Source: JBBSEX01 sp038239345 (GTDB taxonomy: Bacteria > Acidobacteriota > Terriglobia > Bryobacterales > Bryobacteraceae). Taken from it: DNA of 24,377 bases. The translations under genes were made by a program, and so were the position numbers. The notes under the pieces are model-generated. The model did not search any database and was not told the origin of the DNA. It worked only from the letters and a program-made list of their open reading frames with translations. Shown here in pieces: positions 22,525 to 24,377 of this stretch (its first letter is position 1; each line of letters begins with the position of its first letter). The DNA is taken from contig JBBSEX010000041.1 in NCBI GenBank assembly GCA_038239345.1, forward strand, positions 1 through 24,377, written 5' to 3'.

Positions 22525-23788
22525 GGTTCGTTAGAAGAAATCGTGGGTGCAATCGGGTTCGGGCAGCTTGCCAAGTGAGTGGTAGAGGGCGAGTTCGAGG
22601 ACGCGATAGGTGCGAAAACCGTAAGATCTTCTCATGGTGACTTTGGCCTTGTTGTTCAGGCCCTCCACGACGCCGCTGGAAAGCAGCTTTTGAGCGCGGA
22701 AATAGTTCAAGATGAGTTCGCGATGATTGCGGAGCGAGCTGGCGATCTTCTTCATTGGTTCGATGCGGGATCGCATGGTCTGGCGGCACCACTCGTCGAG
22801 GAACTTGCCGGCCCAGACGGGTGAATTGTATTCCCAAAGTTGCTGAAAGGCTTCCTTGAGAAGGTAGGCCCGGACAGTCTTGAGGTTGTAGCGCAGGAGA
22901 TCGCGCAGCCGGAAGTGCTGGTCGGTGCCGAGACTCTCGCTACGTCGGAGCAGCAGCCAGCGGGATTTCCTGAGTACCGGAGCACGGCCCTCACGCTTCA
23001 TGCGGCTGGTCTCCTCCGCACGGACGTTGTCCAGAGCCTTGTTCATGTTGGCGACGATGTGGGAAGCGGTCAAGGATATGCAGCGCCTCGGAGCAGTGTT
23101 CGCGGATGAGTTTCAGATAGGGTTCCCACATGTCGGAGCAGACGAAGACGATTTTGGAAATGACGTCCTTGCCCATAGCGGTGAAGAATCCCTGGAAGGA
23201 TTCGATGGTTCGTTCTTTGCCTATCCAGAGAAGGCGGGTCACGCCCAGATCGATCTGGTAGACGAGGGTGAGATATTTGTGACCTCTGGCGTATTGGATT
23301 TCGTCGACTCCAATGGCGTCAATCTGGCCGAGCACCCGGTGCTCCAGGCCCCAGGTGACCACGTGCTCCACCGCGTCGAAGACCTTGTCCCAGGAGGTGC
23401 GAAACGACTCGGCCGTTTCCTTCCAGGACAACCGGCGGGCCCAGCGAGCCAGGAATAGCATGTAGGCTTTGGTGAGAGTCCGTTTGCCATCGCCCCAGGG
23501 GACCTCCTCGACGACGACCGCCTGGCAGCGGCGGCAATCGACGCGCCGCATGGAGTAAAGCAGAAAGACCAGAAATCCCCAGAAAGGAATAAACTCGAAA
23601 CGCCGTTCGGTGAGTTGATCGTAGCCGGGGGCGGGCTTATGGCAGCGCGAACAGACGGCCTTGGAGCCCTTGCGCGGACGCACGGCGATTTCAATGCTCT
23701 GGTGATCCGAACTGAAGCGGGCCTGCTGGTAAACGAATCCCGGAAAGCGATGGCACCGATTTAAAATTGTGATGAGCTGCAGCATGAA
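22525..23788 (-). mobile_element. ISL3-family insertion sequence, probably incomplete
   Basis: The transposase region (22531-23785) is bounded on the left by GGTTCGTTAGAAGAAATCGT (22525-22544), which has the GGNTC...GTGGGTG look of an ISL3 terminal repeat and starts 2 bp after the stop of a host gene. No matching inverted copy is visible on the right, where 23790-23880 shows unrelated sequence. The element's right boundary is therefore uncertain and it may be truncated. Target duplication was not detected. Confidence 0.55.
22531..23785 (-). pseudogene. ISL3-family transposase, frameshifted
   Basis: The N-terminal part (from ATG 23785, MLQLITILNRCHRFPGFVYQ) has two CxxC pairs (VCSRCHKP and VDCRRCQA) of the ISL3 zinc region, a helical DNA-binding stretch, then DDE residues Asp (IGVDEIQYARGHKYLT) and Asp (VFVCSDMWEPYLKLI). 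The catalytic Glu (SSGVVEGLNNKAKVTMRRSY) is in the second part. A one-base gain in a C-run near 23061-23063 changes HCSEALHILDRF-HIVANMNKAL into HILDRFPHRR and ends the first frame early; the second part (22531-23073) resumes from MTASHIVANMNKALDN. Together they make a usual-length ISL3 transposase, so the gene is probably inactive unless the frame is recoded. Confidence 0.85.
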
Positions 23789-24208
23789 GTGGAAACAAGT
23801 GACGGCGAGAACACTAAAATAAACCGCACTGCCACCGCGCCGCTCCATGGAGTCGAACACTACTGCCGGGATCTGAACGGCTGGCCACGTTCCTGGATGG
23901 GCCTGGAGAAAGATCTGGCTCCCGGCGAACACCCTGTGACGTTGTTCCGTCCCTTCCTGGAGCATCTGGCAGCATCGAATTTGTCACCAAAGACGATCCA
24001 GAAACACGTTGACAACATGTGGGTACTCGGCGGCGAGTTCAGCCGCGATCTCCACAACGACCCTCCTCTGAGAAAGCGGCCTGTGGACCTAGTCCTTTCC
24101 AAGATGATCGAATACGGCGGACCCCTCCTATACCACGGCGGGGAAGATCAGCAAAGATCGTTCATGGAGGAAGCGTCATCTAATCCCGAACCCGGAGCTT
24201 CCCGATGA
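23789..24208 (+). CDS. Integrase N-terminal-like (SAM-like) protein, end-truncated
   Basis: 139 aa from GTG 23789. The core HYCRDLNGWPRSWMGLEKDL, then PFLEHLAASNLSPKTIQKHV, DNMWVLGGEFSRDLHNDPPL and MIEYGGPLLYHGGEDQQRSF matches a small family, common in Proteobacteria and other bacteria, that resembles the N-terminal SAM-like domain of tyrosine recombinases without the catalytic domain. Family members normally continue about 15 more residues (DSTCRKLHRFL-type). Here the sequence changes to MEEASSNPEPGASR straight after QRSF, so the end is probably lost by rearrangement. The first 20 residues (TSDGENTKINR...) also look unrelated and may be element-derived. It is divergent from the transposase and convergent with a small membrane gene that overlaps its end by 29 bp. 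Confidence 0.6.
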   Translation: METSDGENTKINRTATAPLHGVEHYCRDLNGWPRSWMGLEKDLAPGEHPVTLFRPFLEHLAASNLSPKTIQKHVDNMWVLGGEFSRDLHNDPPLRKRPVDLVLSKMIEYGGPLLYHGGEDQQRSFMEEASSNPEPGASR

Positions 24209-24365
24209 GCCCCACGAATCCAACCCCGAAGCACCCGCCGGAACCAATCAGGCCCAGCACCTCGGAACCGCGCAATGCGGCGACGCCCGGCTTATTCAGG
24301 CTGGAAAACAGCGCTAATACCCCGAGCAGCGCTACGAACAGGCCCACCAGTCTGCTGTGCTTCAT
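24180..24365 (-). CDS. Small membrane protein
   Basis: 61 aa. The ATG at 24365 is preceded by GAGGTC, a fair ribosome site. There are two hydrophobic stretches: RLVGLFVALLGVLALFSSL, then EVLGLIGSGGCFGVGFVGLI, joined by a short polar turn, with a basic C-terminus (GKLRVRD). It could be a two-helix hairpin membrane protein. No family is recognised. Its 3' end overlaps the truncated integrase-like gene tail to tail. Confidence 0.6.
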   Translation of the reverse strand: MKHSRLVGLFVALLGVLALFSSLNKPGVAALRGSEVLGLIGSGGCFGVGFVGLIGKLRVRD

Positions 24366-24377
24366 GTCTTCGACCTC

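Overview
The window reads as a bacterial chromosome segment, moderately GC-rich, Gram-negative in character (HlyD-type adaptor, RseP, several signal peptides). The gene types and small lineage-style hypotheticals (zinc-ribbon protein with an acidic/lysine tail, DHDRD-rich secreted protein, paired HtrA proteases beside a LuxR-type regulator, MerR-like single-HTH protein) resemble Acidobacteriota, perhaps near Solibacter/Bryobacter. That assignment comes from memory of the families, not from a search.

Layout. (1) 1-4130 is sparse, accessory-looking DNA: IS-end-like repeats at the left edge, a two-gene unit on the minus strand (small helical protein, then a membrane-anchored HExxH metallopeptidase), a small exported HNH protein, and about 650 bp of noncoding DNA with inverted and tandem repeats, ending at a tRNA-Phe gene. 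(2) 4200-9250 is a denser region: a HlyD-like adaptor translationally coupled to class I fumarase, a divergent zinc-ribbon gene with a good extended -10 promoter, a small secreted protein, a membrane protein with PPQQGY repeats, and a secreted hypothetical. (3) 9340-12375 is a same-strand cluster of two HtrA-like proteases apparently without signal peptides, a NarL/LuxR regulator with a degenerate receiver, and wrbA, closed by a terminator-like hairpin. (4) 12430-18925 holds two overlapping hypothetical genes, a Cys/Met-metabolism PLP enzyme divergent from a MerR-like HTH gene across a perfect inverted repeat, a beta-hydroxyacid dehydrogenase, a possible structured element, and the conserved pair dxr-rseP. 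(5) 19000-24377 is a decay zone: an SDR pseudogene with about four frameshifts, a spike-like small ORF overlapping a mycothiol/DinB-type isomerase gene, an LD-carboxypeptidase remnant with a large internal deletion, two membrane proteins, a frameshifted ISL3 transposase, a truncated integrase-like SAM-domain protein and a small membrane protein.

How genes fit together. The dxr-rseP pair and fumarase are housekeeping. The most distinctive assemblies are the HtrA-HtrA-pseudoreceiver regulator-WrbA cluster (possibly a cytoplasmic proteolysis/redox unit) and the metallopeptidase plus helical partner (possibly a contractile-injection effector-type pair). Both functional readings are inference. No CRISPR array, rRNA or replication origin was seen.
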